This document shows, piece after piece, positions 20,701 to 33,266 of a stretch of DNA of 64,000 nucleotides (position 1 is the stretch's first letter; each line of letters starts with the position of its first letter). The position numbers and the translations under genes were made by a program. A model generated the notes under the pieces. It was given only the letters and a program-made list of their open reading frames with translations. It had not been told where the DNA came from and searched no databases. The stretch is from assembly GCF_016808335.1 (NCBI RefSeq), contig NC_053149.1:24899238-24963237 (forward strand). Direction: 5' to 3'. This DNA comes from Panicum virgatum. Taxonomy: Eukaryota > Streptophyta > Magnoliopsida > Poales > Poaceae.

Positions 20701-22390
20701 TAATTGTTCCCAGGCACTTAAGGAGGCCTTTGAAGTTGTTTGTAGTAAAAATGTTGCTGGCTGCACCAGTGCCGAATTGTTCGCATCTTATTGCGATAGT
20801 ATTCTTAGAAAAGGCGGAATCGAAAGACTTAGTGATGAAGCAATTGAAGAGAACCTTGATAAGGCATGTTTACTGCAAAACTATTTGAACACTAGAGTTT
20901 ATATGCTCATTTTCTCATCCTTCTAAACTTATTGCCAGGTTGTGAAGCTTCTGACATACATCAGTGATAAGGATCTATTTATTGAGTTTCATAGGTTTGT
21001 GGTTTTTATTGTCTTTGATGTTAAATTATTTGCAGGATATTACATATAGTTGAAGCTTGATACATCTTACATTTTTTAATTTACTGCACAGGAAGAAGCT
21101 AGGGAGGAGATTGCTCTTCGATAAGAGTGGCAATGATGAACAAGAGAGAAGCTTGCTTTCCAAGCTAAAGCAGCATTTTGGAGGGCAGTTTACTTCAAAA
21201 ATGGAGGGCATGCTAACTGATATTTGTGTTGCAAAAGAAAATCAAACAAAATATGATGAGTACATCAGCACGAACCCAGAGTTGCATCCTTCGGTAGATC
21301 TGAGTGTTCAGGTTTTGACCACAGGATTTTGGCCAACATACAAAAGAAGTGATATAAATCTTCCTTCAGAGATGGTATGCCAATCAGTTCCTTGATCATT
21401 TCTACTGCTGGGCTCTTTTTGTTCAATTACTTGAGCTCAACTGTATTTCCAGGTTAAATGCGTAGAGGCGTTCAAGGAGTTTTATCAATCATTCAAGAAG
21501 CACAGAAAGATTAACTGGATTTTTTCCTTGGGAAATTGCAACATCGTTGGGAAGTTCGATGTGAAACCCATTGAGCTCATTCTTACAACTTATCAGGTGC
21601 ATTTCAAATAACAGAACAAGTCCACAGTTTTGCGTGCGCCTTAACTCCATTTTGCCAATCTCCACATTGCCAGGGGGCACTACTGTTGCTATTCAACGAA
21701 GCTGAGAAACTAAGTTTCTCTGAGATCGCAACGCAACTAAATCTTTCCGAAGATGATACGGCACGTGTGCTCCATTCTCTCTCATGTGGGAAGTACAAGA
21801 TTCTCAACAAAGAGCCATGTAGCAGAACGATCTCCCCAAATGACATCTTTGAGTTCAACCGCAAGTTTACTGATAAGATGCGGAGGATAAAGGTGCTATT
21901 TATAGTTTCAAACTGCAATGCTTTCTTTGCTCTGGATCTGTTGCTTCTTCTGGAGACCTGACAATAAATGTATTTTGCAGGTGCAACTTCCTCCATCCGA
22001 CGAGAAGAAAAAGGTCATTGATGATGTCAACAAGGACAGGAGGTTTGCAATTGACGCATCTCTGGTGCGTATCATGAAGAGCCGCAAGATCATGACCCAT
22101 CAGAATCTCGTTGCGGCGTGTGTGGAACAGCTCAGCCGCATGTTCAAGGTACTTACACTATTCTGTTTCTATCACATTTGTGTGATCTGTTTGTTTTGTT
22201 TGTACAATCGTTCATGCTTATCTCTTGACTTTCTTTTCTGAGAAAATACTATGATGTATTGACACTGGGTTGTTTCTCTCTGCTGCAGCCTGACATCAAA
22301 ATGATCAAGAGAAGGATTGAGGACCTTATCACGAGAGAATACCAGGAGCGCGATGTAGATGATGCCAACTCGTACCAATACTTGGCTTGA
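17746..22390 (+). CDS. CUL1-like cullin, divergent tandem paralogue (18 exons)
   Basis: Exons: 17746-17882, 18024-about 18096 or 18128, 18594-18779 (or from 18611), 18895-18942, 19044-19274, 19346-19423, 19554-19643, 19735-19815, 19896-19958, 20445-20480, 20558-20644, 20714-20863, 20939-20994, 21092-21374, 21453-21596, 21674-21892, 21981-22148, 22289-22390. Number, phase and nearly all lengths match the upstream CUL1. The product is roughly 740-750 aa. Cullin hallmarks are present: [50 protein letters not shown]8 site LVRIMKSRK and ending YQYLA. The N-terminus is quite different ([16 protein letters not shown]), and exon 5 is nine codons longer. Two junctions are abnormal. At the exon 2 end the homologous donor would add one base. 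Exon 5 only stays in frame using an acceptor at 19043, which drops three residues. Intron 12 has a GC donor. Downstream exons are intact, so it is either functional with shifted splicing or an early pseudogene. Confidence 0.85.
18337..18476. mobile_element. MITE-like inverted repeat in intron 2 of the CUL1-like gene
   Basis: Arms of about 38 bp face each other: the left arm starts agaatttgggtttcaattcg, and the inverted right arm starts agaatttttgttccaattcg. Both continue to 'caggatttga'. The whole is about 140 bp and non-coding. The target-site duplication was not resolved, so the superfamily is open and the outer limits may be a few bases wider. Confidence 0.7.
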
Positions 22391-23386
22391 TTGGTCGATG
22401 CTGACTGACTGCTGCTAGCCTCACGGCAGTGTTTCCACTTGTACATTTTTTTGAATCTGGATAGCTTAGGTTGGGATATACAGTGGAAATGTGGAATTAT
22501 TCATGCTGTTTATTATATGGTTATGGTTACTTCTGATTTGTTTCGAAATATGTTTGATTTCTCTACTATTTTTCTTTGATATTCTCGTCATCGCTTTAAT
22601 CATAATCATGATGCATGCTGTGTGGTCCGATCAAGCAATTAACCAACCGTATTGAATAATATCTTCTCGTCAGAGAAGACATGAAGTATGTTAAGCTCTG
22701 GGGTAGTTTTTGGTGCGTACATCTTGGAGGCATCTCCAGGCTTCGTAATAGTGAATGGTAAAGTCTAAATGGAGAGGCCTCTCCATTTAGTCATAAAAGG
22801 AGAGTTCTCAAACTTCCACTGTATTGGATATCTTTGAAGAGACAATGCAAGCTAGCACTTCCTTGCCATGTGCACTTTTCTTTGATTGCAGTAGTCAAAT
22901 GGGTTTGATGTGATCTTCAGGTCTGAATCCCGAAATTAACTATTGATATTCATTGAGGCAACTTAAGGTAGTTGAAGTTAAATCCGAAAAGATTGGTGAA
23001 ACCGTTCTGAGAATCCTGAGGATCGTAAGTACAATTTCTATATTTTTTCTAGCTAGTGAATGTTTACAGGGCTCAAGCTGTTTCATGATATATCTTGCCC
23101 ATTCTTGTACTTCACTTCCTGTGATGTTGAACGAAAACAAGGTCAGCCTAATGGATCCAAAATTCAGTGTTGATTTAGGTCAAACTTTCAAAATAGAGTT
23201 CCGTGCTTTTATAGAATGTTAAACTCTTGAGCGTTGGAAAAAAAAGGTACTGGCGTGACATGTGACCGAGGTTGAAATCCAGTACACTAAAAGGGGCGTA
23301 ACTTCATTCAGTTACTAGCGCGACATGTGACATGCAGCTACTTCAGTTAAAAAGGATTTCATCGTAAATGCCAGTTGATTTGTTCT
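22391..23386. other. 3' flank of the CUL1-like gene
   Basis: No gene was recognised. The first 150 bases after the stop are the likely 3' UTR. A perfect 26-bp palindrome lies at 22765-22790 (arms CTAAATGGAGAGG and its complement). The rest up to the copia-type insertion target site at 23387 is AT-rich and featureless. Confidence 0.4.
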
Positions 23387-23391
23387 CTTGT

Positions 23392-25043
23392 TGTAAGAAA
23401 CATGGTCTCATTAAGCAATAGTTCATAACTTTGGTGATTGTATGACAACATAATCATGGGACTAACAAGTGTGTCAAGTGAATGTTATTAGGTTCTAAGG
23501 ATGAAGTACAAAACCCTAGCAAAACAAGAAGTGAAGAAAGAACTCAAAGAAATGTAGAATTGTTTGCGTCAAGTGAATATTATTAGGTTCTAAGGATGAA
23601 GTACAAAACCCTAGCAAAACAAGAAGTGAAGAAAGAACTCAAAGAAATGCAGAATTGTTCAGCAGGATCTACAGAGTCGGTTAAACCGACGGCATGAAAG
23701 GTGCACGCATTGGTGTATTGACCGGTGCAACGCCGGATAGTCACAAGAAACAATAGTATGGCCGGTTTAACTGACAGGGTGAAAATTGAGAGCATTGGTG
23801 CAATACTCCGTGCAACACTGATTCAAGTGAAGAAATCCAAGACACACCGGTTCAACCGATGTGTTGGTTACAAGCGTTGGTGCAATGGTGATGCCATTGT
23901 CCAGAGAGCCTGTTAGGGGTGCTGCAGAAGCCCTTCAACCACTGCTTAAACCAATGGTACAAATAAAGAGGTGTCGGTGCATCTATGTTGGTATTGTCCA
24001 AAGAGCATGTCAAGCGGCCAGGAGCAAAGTCTTCAACAATGTTTGAACTGACAGTGCGTCCGTTCATTGCATCGGTGCATCCACGTCAGCAGCAGGCGGC
24101 TGTTAGAAGTCCAACTGCTAGTAACAGATTGTGAGTAACCGGTTAAACCGACCGACTTGGCCAGTTGAACCAACACTATGTGCATTTTTGGCATAACGGC
24201 TAGCAATGGCTCCTCTGAGTAGTTGAGCTATATAAGGGCTTTACCCCGAGTCTTTTGAGGTAGCTGGACTATTGGGTAACCCCATACACACCAGAAAACA
24301 TCTTTAAGCCACCTTTGAGCTTAGTGATCACATATATAGGTTTTAGCACAATTTTATGAGTGTTGGTGCTAGCTTAGCTCTTGCGAGAGTGAGAGAGCAA
24401 GGTGTTGTTGTCTTGTGTGCTGGGTTTGAGTGAAACTCAAGCTTGTATCTTTGTGATCTGGCTCCTTGGAGTCTTAAACTCATCGGCACGTCTTCGACCC
24501 TCTGGTTTGGTGTGGAGCGGCGTCAACATTTTTGTACGGGGGACGTGGAGACCCCAATCCTTCATGGAGAAGCTCCTCAGTGAAAAGCGGGATCAAGTTG
24601 ACCGGAACTTGGTGTGAGCTTTGGTGGCCTAGCCTTTGTGGCAATTCAAGGTTCCTCGGAAGAGATTTGATTGCCGAGAAGCCACACTCTTAGTGAGTTC
24701 TTGAACAACATGCACTAAGGGTGTCTTAGTGCCCACCGTTACCACGTGATACATCATTGCGTCAAGGGTTCGCTTCCCTTCATCCCCTTTTTACGTTTCC
24801 ATGTTTCATACTTGATACTTGTGTGCTTTTACTTTTTTAGAGTAGCATCAATCTAGGATTGGTATAGGTTGCAAAACTTATTTTGGGATGGGGGGTTTCA
24901 CACTAGATGAAGTGTAGTTGCATATCCAGATAGCATGTTTTAGTTTATATTTTGTGGAAACTAGTTTAAGCCATAGGTAAGGTTTTTAAGTTTGTCTAAT
25001 TCAGCCCCTCCCCCTCTTAGGCTACGAGCACCGATTCCTTTCA
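23392..25043 (+). repeat. 5' LTR of the composite copia-type element
   Basis: It is 1652 bp, starts TG and ends CA. It aligns along its length with 33267-34795, with many substitutions (visibly about 10 percent by eye), so the insertion is old. It is longer than the 3' copy mainly because 95 bp are duplicated in tandem at 23473-23662. Confidence 0.88.
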
Positions 25044-25160
25044 ATTGGTATCAGAGATGGGGCTCCCATCTTTCACAAAGAAACGCCAATTCCATTGGCA
25101 AATTGTGAAAACCGGCTCATAGGAATGGTTAGGCTTCACCGCTTTAGGACCTTCTCCATG

Positions 25161-25790
25161 TTCATCCTAACAGATCTGTCCTAAGAATTACTCCAGTCCT
25201 TGGTTAGGATACCCTACTCGCTGGTTTGAGTAGGTTTTGGATATTCTTACGACAGTTTTGTCTTGGGAAACCCGATGGGGTTCATCCTAACAGATCTGTC
25301 CTAAGAATTACTCCAGTCCTTGGTTAGGACACCCTACTCGCTGGCTCGAGTAGGTTTTGGATATTCTTACGACGGTTTCGTCTTGGGTAACCCGACGGGG
25401 TTCATCCTAATAGATCTGTCCTAAGAATTACTCCAGTCCTTGGTTAGGACACCCTACTCTCTAGCTCGAGTAGGTCTTGGATATTTTTAAGATGGTTTCA
25501 TCTTGGGTAACTCAGCGAGGTTCATCCTAACAGATCCATCTTAGAAATTACTCCAGTCCTTGGTTAGGACACCTTACTCGCCTTGCTCGAGTAAGTTTGG
25601 GATATTTCTAAAATATTTTCGTCTCGGGTAACTCGACGGAGTTCATCCTAACAGGTCTATTTTAGAAATCAATCCAGTCCTTGTGTAGGACACACTACTC
25701 GCTGGATCGAGTAGTTTGGGGATATTTTCATAAAAAGTTTTTCCCACTTGGGTGACCAAATGAGGTCTATCCTAACCGGTCCACTTTGAA
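25161..25790 (+). repeat. Tandem repeat, about 120-bp period, five to six units
   Basis: Units begin at 25161, 25281, 25401, 25521, 25642 and (partial, diverged) 25764, each starting with a variant of 'ttcatcctaacagatctgtc'. Units 1-3 are nearly identical; divergence rises toward the right end. Each unit includes a 'ctactcgctgg..cgagtagg' inverted motif. Tandem repeats in the internal 3' part are known for Tat-lineage gypsy elements, which fits the neighbouring antisense ORF and LTR. Confidence 0.9.
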
Positions 25791-26476
25791 AATTATTCCA
25801 AGGAGCATAAAACAAGTTCTTGGTACTCTAAATAGGTCGACACGAGTCTCCTGCTTGCTTGGACGTCCGAGAGAATTACATTACGGAGCTTGTTGTCTCG
25901 AGTACTTGACGGGTTTTACCTGCTTGCTCGAGACACCAAAAGTGCTCTATTTTCCCTTGGTACCCTGAGTAGTTGTCGAGAGCCTTCTGTTCACCTATGT
26001 ATCAAAGAACATCATCCAAGCTCCTAATTCTCCAAATACTCAATAAGGGTTCTCCCTGTTTCATTGGACAATCAAGTCCATAAGAGCACCGCTCTAACCT
26101 AAGCATTTCTTTTCAAAATAAATTTGAATTAAGCCATGGCTTAAAAACTCCCTCATGCAAAGTGCTTTTCCCACTTGGTTAATCCTGCGGGATTCAATCC
26201 TAACCGGTCAGCACTAGAGTTCTGATTAAGAACCATATCTCTCGACCCTACTCGAGAATACTTTGCCTCTCAAGGCACCAATGGATACAACTCTTTGTAT
26301 CCATTATCAAGATTGAGTTGGCGCGATGCCGCCAGAACTCATGCCTTTTGAGTATCATTACTCGATATATCAAAGGATCATGTAATCCTTCCATTAAACA
26401 AGTACTCGACATTACACAAATTTAAACATTTGTACAAAGTACTTGTGGCTCACACACCAAACAGTTCACAGAAAAC

Positions 26477-29424
26477 TCAAGGTGACCCGGACTTGTTCAA
26501 AGTCTCCACTATCTTGTCTGCTATGGGGGAGGTCTCTCTCAGATATTGACCAAATTGGTCATCGGTGCAATCGGCCTTTGCACCTTCCCCAAGCACATCC
26601 AGTGGAGTACGTGGCCAATAGGACTTCACCAACTCGAGTACATGTCCCACGTACTGTCGGGTGGTTGTGGAGACATACCTTTCAAAGCTTTCGGGTACTT
26701 TCCGAAGCCTCCCCGCCAACGTGAGCGGTTCGTCTTCATTCCCTTCTGGGATCTCCACAAGTCCTGCCACGTCTTGAGCAGCATCCTTCACATCTCTAAG
26801 CTCTTCGAGCTCCTGGTGCATCAAGTCCCGACAAGGTTTTGAGCTGTTGAAGAACCGTCGCCACCTCCCGGTCAGAGTCCTCCTTGATCTTCTTGAGCTT
26901 TTCAATCTCCTCTGCATTTTGGTACATAAGAATATTTAGATCCAGTACCAAACTTTCCTCAATCTTTAATGATTTTGAGCAAGTTGTGTACTCGATTAAA
27001 AGAAAAGCTTATAAACACCAGGCAGAATAATCTAGTCGACTGCACCATATATGCTAAAGACTAACCTTTTTTGGCCTTGGAGAGTTTCTTGATCTTCTCG
27101 TGAAGGGCAGCCTTTTCGGACGAGAGCGTTTTCACTCGTTCTCTCAGAACATTTAGTCTTGAATCGCCCTAGGCCTGGCTACCCTCCTGCTCTAACACCT
27201 CCTGCCAAAAAGTATAAAACAAAAGGATCGGTATACACTACTCGATCTAAGAAAACAAGTACTCGAGATACTCGACTACTTACCCCCAACAGCTTGTAAG
27301 CAAGTTTCACCTTCTCTTGTGGTAAGACACTTCCCGATGAGACCTGGGAAGTAGTCGCCCGCACCACAGAGATTGCCTTTTGTGGCATATCTTCAGTTTT
27401 CTCCTCATCATTCCTTGGATTTTGGGAATCTAGAGGAACAACAGATTACAAGACCAAACTAATAGAAAATGAAAGTACTTTATCAGTACAAGGCATTATA
27501 AGTTTACCTGTAGGGGTTTCCTCAGGCAGTTTCTCGCCGCCTTCCTCCTCAGGAAGCTTCTAGCCGTCTCCCTCCTCCGAAAGCTTCTCGCTTCCATCGC
27601 CCTCCGGGAGCCTTTCATCACTCCTATTAGCATCAGGAAGTGGAGAATTTGGAAGCATGGAATTCGTCATTTCCTCCGCCTGATGAGCATCCATCTCTGG
27701 AGTACTCGGGGGATTCTCGGCTGTCGATTTGGGGGCTGAATCATCTTCAGTTTCTCCTCTAGCCTCCAGGAGTGCATTGCTGCAACGACAAGTCAGTAAC
27801 GATGTACTCGATACAAAGGCAAGTCTACATTTACAAGTTTTGAGGAACTTACGTAGGTGTCCTTGTCAAGGCAAGCTTCCTTGCGCCGAATTTAGAGAGC
27901 GGCCTAATGATCATGGCCTTGCCACCCGAACATCTGGCATCACCTATACTGGAACTACTCGCTGGTCGAGTAGTAACAGTCCCCTTTGATGGGTCCGCTG
28001 TGATGGAAGGGACAGTTTGTCCCACCACAGCATCATCCCCAGATGGTGTAGTCCGTGGCATCTTAGCCGCCGGACTTAAAAAGCAAAAGATTCAGGTCAA
28101 AACAAGCAAATCGACAAACTTATCAAAATACTCGATTGCAACCAATAAGCTACTTACCTATTGCTTGTAGCTTGTGAGGAGCTACTACACTTCCTCATAG
28201 TCGAATGAGTACCCTTTGGATGACCAGCATGGGTATCTTCGCTTGGGCTGGCACTATGCGCCCTGCCATCATCCCCGGCTGATTCCCCAGCTTCTGCATC
28301 AGTAGTTTCATCATCAGAACTAAAGCCTTCAATTTTTGAAGAATCTTCAAAACCAGTCAAAGGTTCGGCATGAGCACTGGGAACAAGGTATGATGGGCGA
28401 AATGTGCTTGGCAGAGGAGGACTACTCCTATATACATTCACATCATCCTACAAAAGGATCGGAAAGTTGTCAGTTACACTACAATAACAAGTACTCGAAA
28501 TTGAAAATTGACTACTTGTCACTTACCTTCTTTGGAGGATTCAACACTGAAAATGTGTTGAGGAGGTGAGGAACATGTTCCATCTTCTCAAAAAGTCGCT
28601 GCACTCGACGAAGAACTTCTCTGTTGGAGATTTCTTTTTCTGAGCATCGCGATAGATCATTTATTCCTTGATACTCGAAGCCAAAAGTTACTCGAGCTTG
28701 GAGAGGCTGGATTCTACGCTTCATCCACTCAAAGGCCATAGCCTCTCCACTTATTCCTTTTTGCTTTAAACTTGCAATCATTTCTAGTAATTCTGGAATT
28801 TGGCTTGTATCAAGAGGCTTCTTCAGCCATTCAGCTCTGTGAATCGGGGGGCCAGCTAGGATGGATGGAAGGCTATTTCCATGATTTTCGACATAAAACC
28901 ATCTTGGTTTCTGGTCGGTTACTTTTTGTGATAATTTATAAGGGATGTAAACCCTATCCATCCTTTGGCTCAGCTGAATCCCTGCCCCACCAACTACATC
29001 TTGTCTAGTCGAATTAGGCTGGGGCTTAAGAGGAAAAAAGTGGCGGAAAAAGTCGAAATGGGGATCGATGCCCAGAAAAGCTTCGCATAAATGTACGACG
29101 ACAGATATATGAACAAAAGAGTTGGGGGGTGAGATGATGAAGTTGGATCTCATAATAATACAGGAGCCCAGAAAAGAAATTAGAGCAAGGAAGACCTAAC
29201 CCTCGCTCAAAATAAGGAAGAAATCCAACAATCTCGCCCGTATTTTCATACGGACGGGCGTCGCCTAGTGCAGGACGCCATTGGATTATGGATTTCGATG
29301 GAAAAAAGCCCTGCTTAACAAGGGATTCCAAGTCAGATTTGGAACACTTACTTGATTCCCAACCCTCATCGCGGGATGGCTCAGCAGCTACGCCTTTGCC
29401 CTTGCTTGACTTCTTCGGAGCCAT
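26477..29424 (-). pseudogene. Antisense ORF of the gypsy element ('putative gypsy type transposon', Transposase_28-like), disrupted
   Basis: The minus-strand reading starts with MAPKKSSKGKGVAAEPS at 29424. Exon-like parts are 29424-28527 (donor AAG|GTAAGTG), 28447-28158, 28074-27853, about 27783-27509 and 26917-26477. Family motifs seen are LCEAFLGIDPHFDFFR, DVVGGAGIQL, WFYVENH, AFEWMKRRIQPLQAR, GFEYQGI and near the end YVGHVLELVKSYWPRTPLD. These match the plant Transposase_28 family of Tat retrotransposons. The frame is broken by one extra base in a six-base C run (forward G run 29124-29129) and by an in-frame TAG at 27560-27562, within an acidic repeat of EKLSEE/EKLPEE type. The function of the family is unknown. 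Confidence 0.75.
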
Positions 29425-31155
29425 TCGGAAATCCACAGAGCGCTTCACACGCATACACTGGCTAAAGCCCTAATGGATTCAGGAAGTAAGGGAAAGCAAG
29501 GAATTTTAGATCTGGAAGCTTGAGGGTAAGGGCAAGAACAGATCTAAACAGTAAAAGGAGAATGGTGGCCAGTGGGGTAAAACCTAGCTACCGTTCTATT
29601 TTATAGTGGCGGTGGCAACATGGTAAAAAACCCAAAAGGCTAACAGTCAGTTGCAAATTACGGAAAAAACGGGATTTTTTCTGAGACAAAGTACTTGTTT
29701 TGACTGACTTATTACGAGCCTATTTCTTTCTTCTGAGATTACATTCTGGAAAAAGAAAACACTCACATCCCTTGACAACTACTCGACTATACTTCCTTCT
29801 ACTAGGATTACATTCCAAAGTAAAGGAAAAGTACTCGACACAGTACAACTACTCGATATTACAATTCGAGTACTTTCTTCTAAAAACTTTACAATGACTC
29901 GGGTCTGCACGCACACTTCTTGGCTTCCAGAGCAAAGCCTGCTGCAGCTAGATCGATCCGAGGCCGTGACAAAGTACAAACTAGTTATTCCCATCAAGGG
30001 AATAATGATATTCATATTCTGGGAGAAAAGTTACAAGAGTTTGGAGGCAGATTACAATAATCGCCTCGCAAGATCTCTTGTAGCATCTTGCAAAGGAATT
30101 TCTCCTTCTTCCTGAATATGTTGTGACAAGATTAAGTCTCCTTACCAGAGATGTCAGTTCTTGTGCACCTAGAAACAGGCAACCCCAAGGATGTGACACA
30201 ACAAGACCCAACCCATCGACAAAGAACCCGCCTCATTGGAATATGCAAGGACATGATGTCCAGCGTGGATCCGTCAAGAGAAGCAAGGTTGCAGGGTTTG
30301 GTAGCAGAGACTTCTCTTGTTACTCGCAAGTTCTCTTCTAGCATCTTTTGTTGGAAAACACTACACAAACTTCTGGAGGGCGAGAGCAAGAACACCAAAT
30401 GCAAGCCAAATGCAAGCCATAGCTTCAGAATACTGGTGCTTCTGGCAAATGCCTTTCACCCACCTTTTATAGCCGCAAGGGATCTTACTGGAGGACAATC
30501 CGTGACGCTACAGTGGCAGCATTCACGAATGCAATAATGCAGATTCTCCACACAGTACAGTCCCATGTGAGCGTACAGTAAAGAGATAAACATCTCAGGT
30601 TTTATTTCTGAGGATATTTCGGGTGCAATCAGTGTGGCATATCCAATCGAATCATTTTTCTGGGATTTTACCCGAAAAAGAGATCTTTTCGGATATCGGA
30701 TCTGATTAAACCTACAGATATTCCGAAGAATAAAATCTGATGCCATGTCTTAGATCCTTAATTCCAAATCTTTGCTCGGGGGGCTACCCGCAGAATAAGA
30801 GATTTTGATTTAAGACTTGAGACATGTGCATCAGAGATTTATTTTTCAATTTTTTTGGAAAATAATAAAGTAAAAAGTCTGAAGTGACCCTCAGCCTGAT
30901 TCTGCGATTCAACCTAAGGCTCGGGGGCTACTCCATATGGAGTGCGAGTACTTCGTGCACCATATATTATCAAGATTTTGGGGCTTGAGCACCTCACAGC
31001 CTCGGAGCAACCGGAAGTACTTGGAGGACTACTCGTCGTATCTGAAGGAAGGCCTAGAAGCAACCAGAAGGACGTTCTGACTACTTGAAGTACTCGAAGA
31101 CGCCCTGCCAAGTACTCGACGCCTGCAGGACTCGGCTATGAAGAGCTCGGGGGAT

Positions 31156-31564
31156 TGTTAGACCCAGGACAACGGGATTGCTTATAGGCATAGAATGTTC
31201 TAGAGTAAGGGATAGCTCATGGATGTACCTTACCTCTCTTGTAACTATCCGATTAGGCACAGAACTAGCTGCAGTACAAAGAAAACTACCCGATTGTGTT
31301 GTAGTAGGACTCCAATTGTACTCAACTAGGACTTTCCATGTAACCCTGTCCCCCCGGATATAAAGGCGGGCAGGGACACCCTCCAAACATTATCAACATC
31401 TAAGGCAATACAAACAACCACACAGGACGTAGGGTATTACGCAACTTGCGGCTCGAACCTGTCTAAATCTTTGTGTTCCTTGTACCATCGAGTTCCAGAA
31501 CAGTCGATCCCTACCTACAAACCTTACTGCTAAGGGTATCCCTGAGCAGGCTTGGCGGTAAACA
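31156..31564 (+). repeat. LTR of the nested gypsy element (3' copy, unpaired)
   Basis: 409 bp starting TGTTAGACCC and ending GTAAACA, with a purine tract immediately before. It contains 'ggatataaaggcgg', a TATA-like promoter, at about 31357-31370. No second copy is present in the window. Confidence 0.72.
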
Positions 31565-31573
31565 CCAACAAAC

Positions 31574-31825
31574 TTGGCAAGATTGAAGGGCAAGAGCATT
31601 GTGCAACCTTCTCAAGATAACCGTGAAGACATGGCGAAGAAGCTTGAGAAGGGTGTAACCATTACTTGCTTCAAGTGTCATCAAGAAGCCCACAGGTCCT
31701 TCAAGTGCCCTCAACCTAAGAAGAAGATTTCGAATAAGCCCAATTGGAGGAACAAAAGCAAAAGCACCTCCTATGTCATAAAAAGAAGAGCAATGGTAAG
31801 GCGGTTGCTCACAAGGTTAGGATGA
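31574..31825 (+). pseudogene. Copia gag C-terminal fragment with zinc knuckle
   Basis: The open frame contains a CX2CX4HX4C zinc knuckle (CFKCHQEAHRSFKC) followed by a Lys-rich tail (PQPKKKI). This is the nucleocapsid end of a copia gag protein and belongs to the outer element, not to the nested gypsy element. The upstream part of gag is absent because the gypsy segment abuts it at about 31565. No protease follows. Confidence 0.75.
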
Positions 31826-33266
31826 AGGATTGAATTTGGAACTGATCCATTTGGGTGCAAAAGGAAGTCACCATCAACATGAAGGGGCCTCAAATGGTGT
31901 GCGTTCCAAAGCATACTTGAAGACCAAGATTGGCTTTGTGGGATTTGGAGACTTGGCTGACAAGATGATGTGAAGTGTCAAGCAAAGAAGCCAAGTACAC
32001 AAGATTGGACGTATGTTGCCCAAGTCACCCATAAGGTACATAAGGTAATGATAGTTAGATTTCAATTCATGTATCATGTAGCTCCATTGCTTTGTCTAGG
32101 ATGTTTGCATTTGTTGCATATCCTAGTGTTCTTACATATGGTGGGTTGTTTATGTCTCTAACTCTAACCCATGATCAATCTGCATGGTTTGATAAGTGTG
32201 TAGAAAGCTACAAGTAGTTCGCTTTTATAGTACATGGACTTCATGAGGTATGTGTTTCATTTGTGTACCATGAACAGAAGCTATATGGTAAACTTCCCAT
32301 TATTGTCATAAACAACGTGCGTACTTTAGTTTTTTATTCAAACACTAAATGCACACATTTAGGGGGAGTTTACCCTACGGTTTGTAATTTTAGAGACTAA
32401 CAAGTTTGCAAGCTTATCTTTTGTAGTCTCTTAACAGTGCAATCACTCTTAGAGGATGTTATTCGCTCTCAATGTGAACTAACAACTCTGCAAGTGTGAT
32501 AAGAGAAAATAGTGTGCTTTCATGCATGTTGAGTCATGCTCTATTGAACTTAAATTTTCATATCTAAGTTGGGCTATTTGCTCATACATTTACTTATCTT
32601 GGTGTACCAAGTGCTCATCGCTCAACTTCTTTCAATCGGTTTCACTCAAACCTCATTCAAGTGGTACAATCAAGGTAACTAGTCAATCATCCCCTAGAGG
32701 AATGCAAGGCTCGAATCTTTTCAATTGGTAATTTTCAATTCTTTAATCTTTTAGAGCTATCTCTGTGCTTGATATGATATAAGCTTTCTTATTCAAAATA
32801 TAGTTGTGCACTTGATTTTCACATTATCAATTCGTGCACATACTTTGTGGAAAGTTTAGCTCATGTCATGCTAGTTTCATGAACTTGTGATCCACCTTAA
32901 TAAGTTTCAAAGTGGTATCTTCATTGATTTCATACAATTTGGATCATGATTTAGGGTACTACTCCCTAGGCTACTAACTTTTCCCATTAAGCTATATTAT
33001 TTTAAGGCCTTTTTAGGTGATTTGATTTCCAAAGGGGGATAAATGTGGATCAAAGCAAGTGAATCAAGCTAATATGGGGGAGAAGCTGCAAATTGTCATA
33101 AATATGTGGAAGAAACAAGGGGGAAATCATGGACTAAAGGAGAGGCCAAGTTAAGAATGGATAGTGGTAAGCATCCAAGCAAGTGCAAATGGTTCAATTT
33201 GTCAATTCTTGCAAATTTATGCTTTGCTTTGATTGTGTTGTCCCAATCACCAAAAAACGGAGAGAT

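Larger units (their letters stand above)
25155..31564 (+). mobile_element. Tat-like Ty3/gypsy element, 3' half only, nested in the copia-type element
   Basis: Contents in order: a 120-bp tandem array, an antisense multi-exon ORF (26477-29424), AT-rich DNA with many 'actcgag' motifs, a purine tract (GAGCTCGGGGGAT) and an LTR-like segment at 31156-31564 (TGTTAGACCCAGG...GGTAAACA). No matching 5' LTR, PBS, gag or pol was found, so the left part is lost and the left junction is approximate. The antisense ORF family plus tandem repeats upstream of the 3' LTR is the arrangement described for Grande/RIRE2-like Tat elements. That placement is an inference. Confidence 0.7.
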
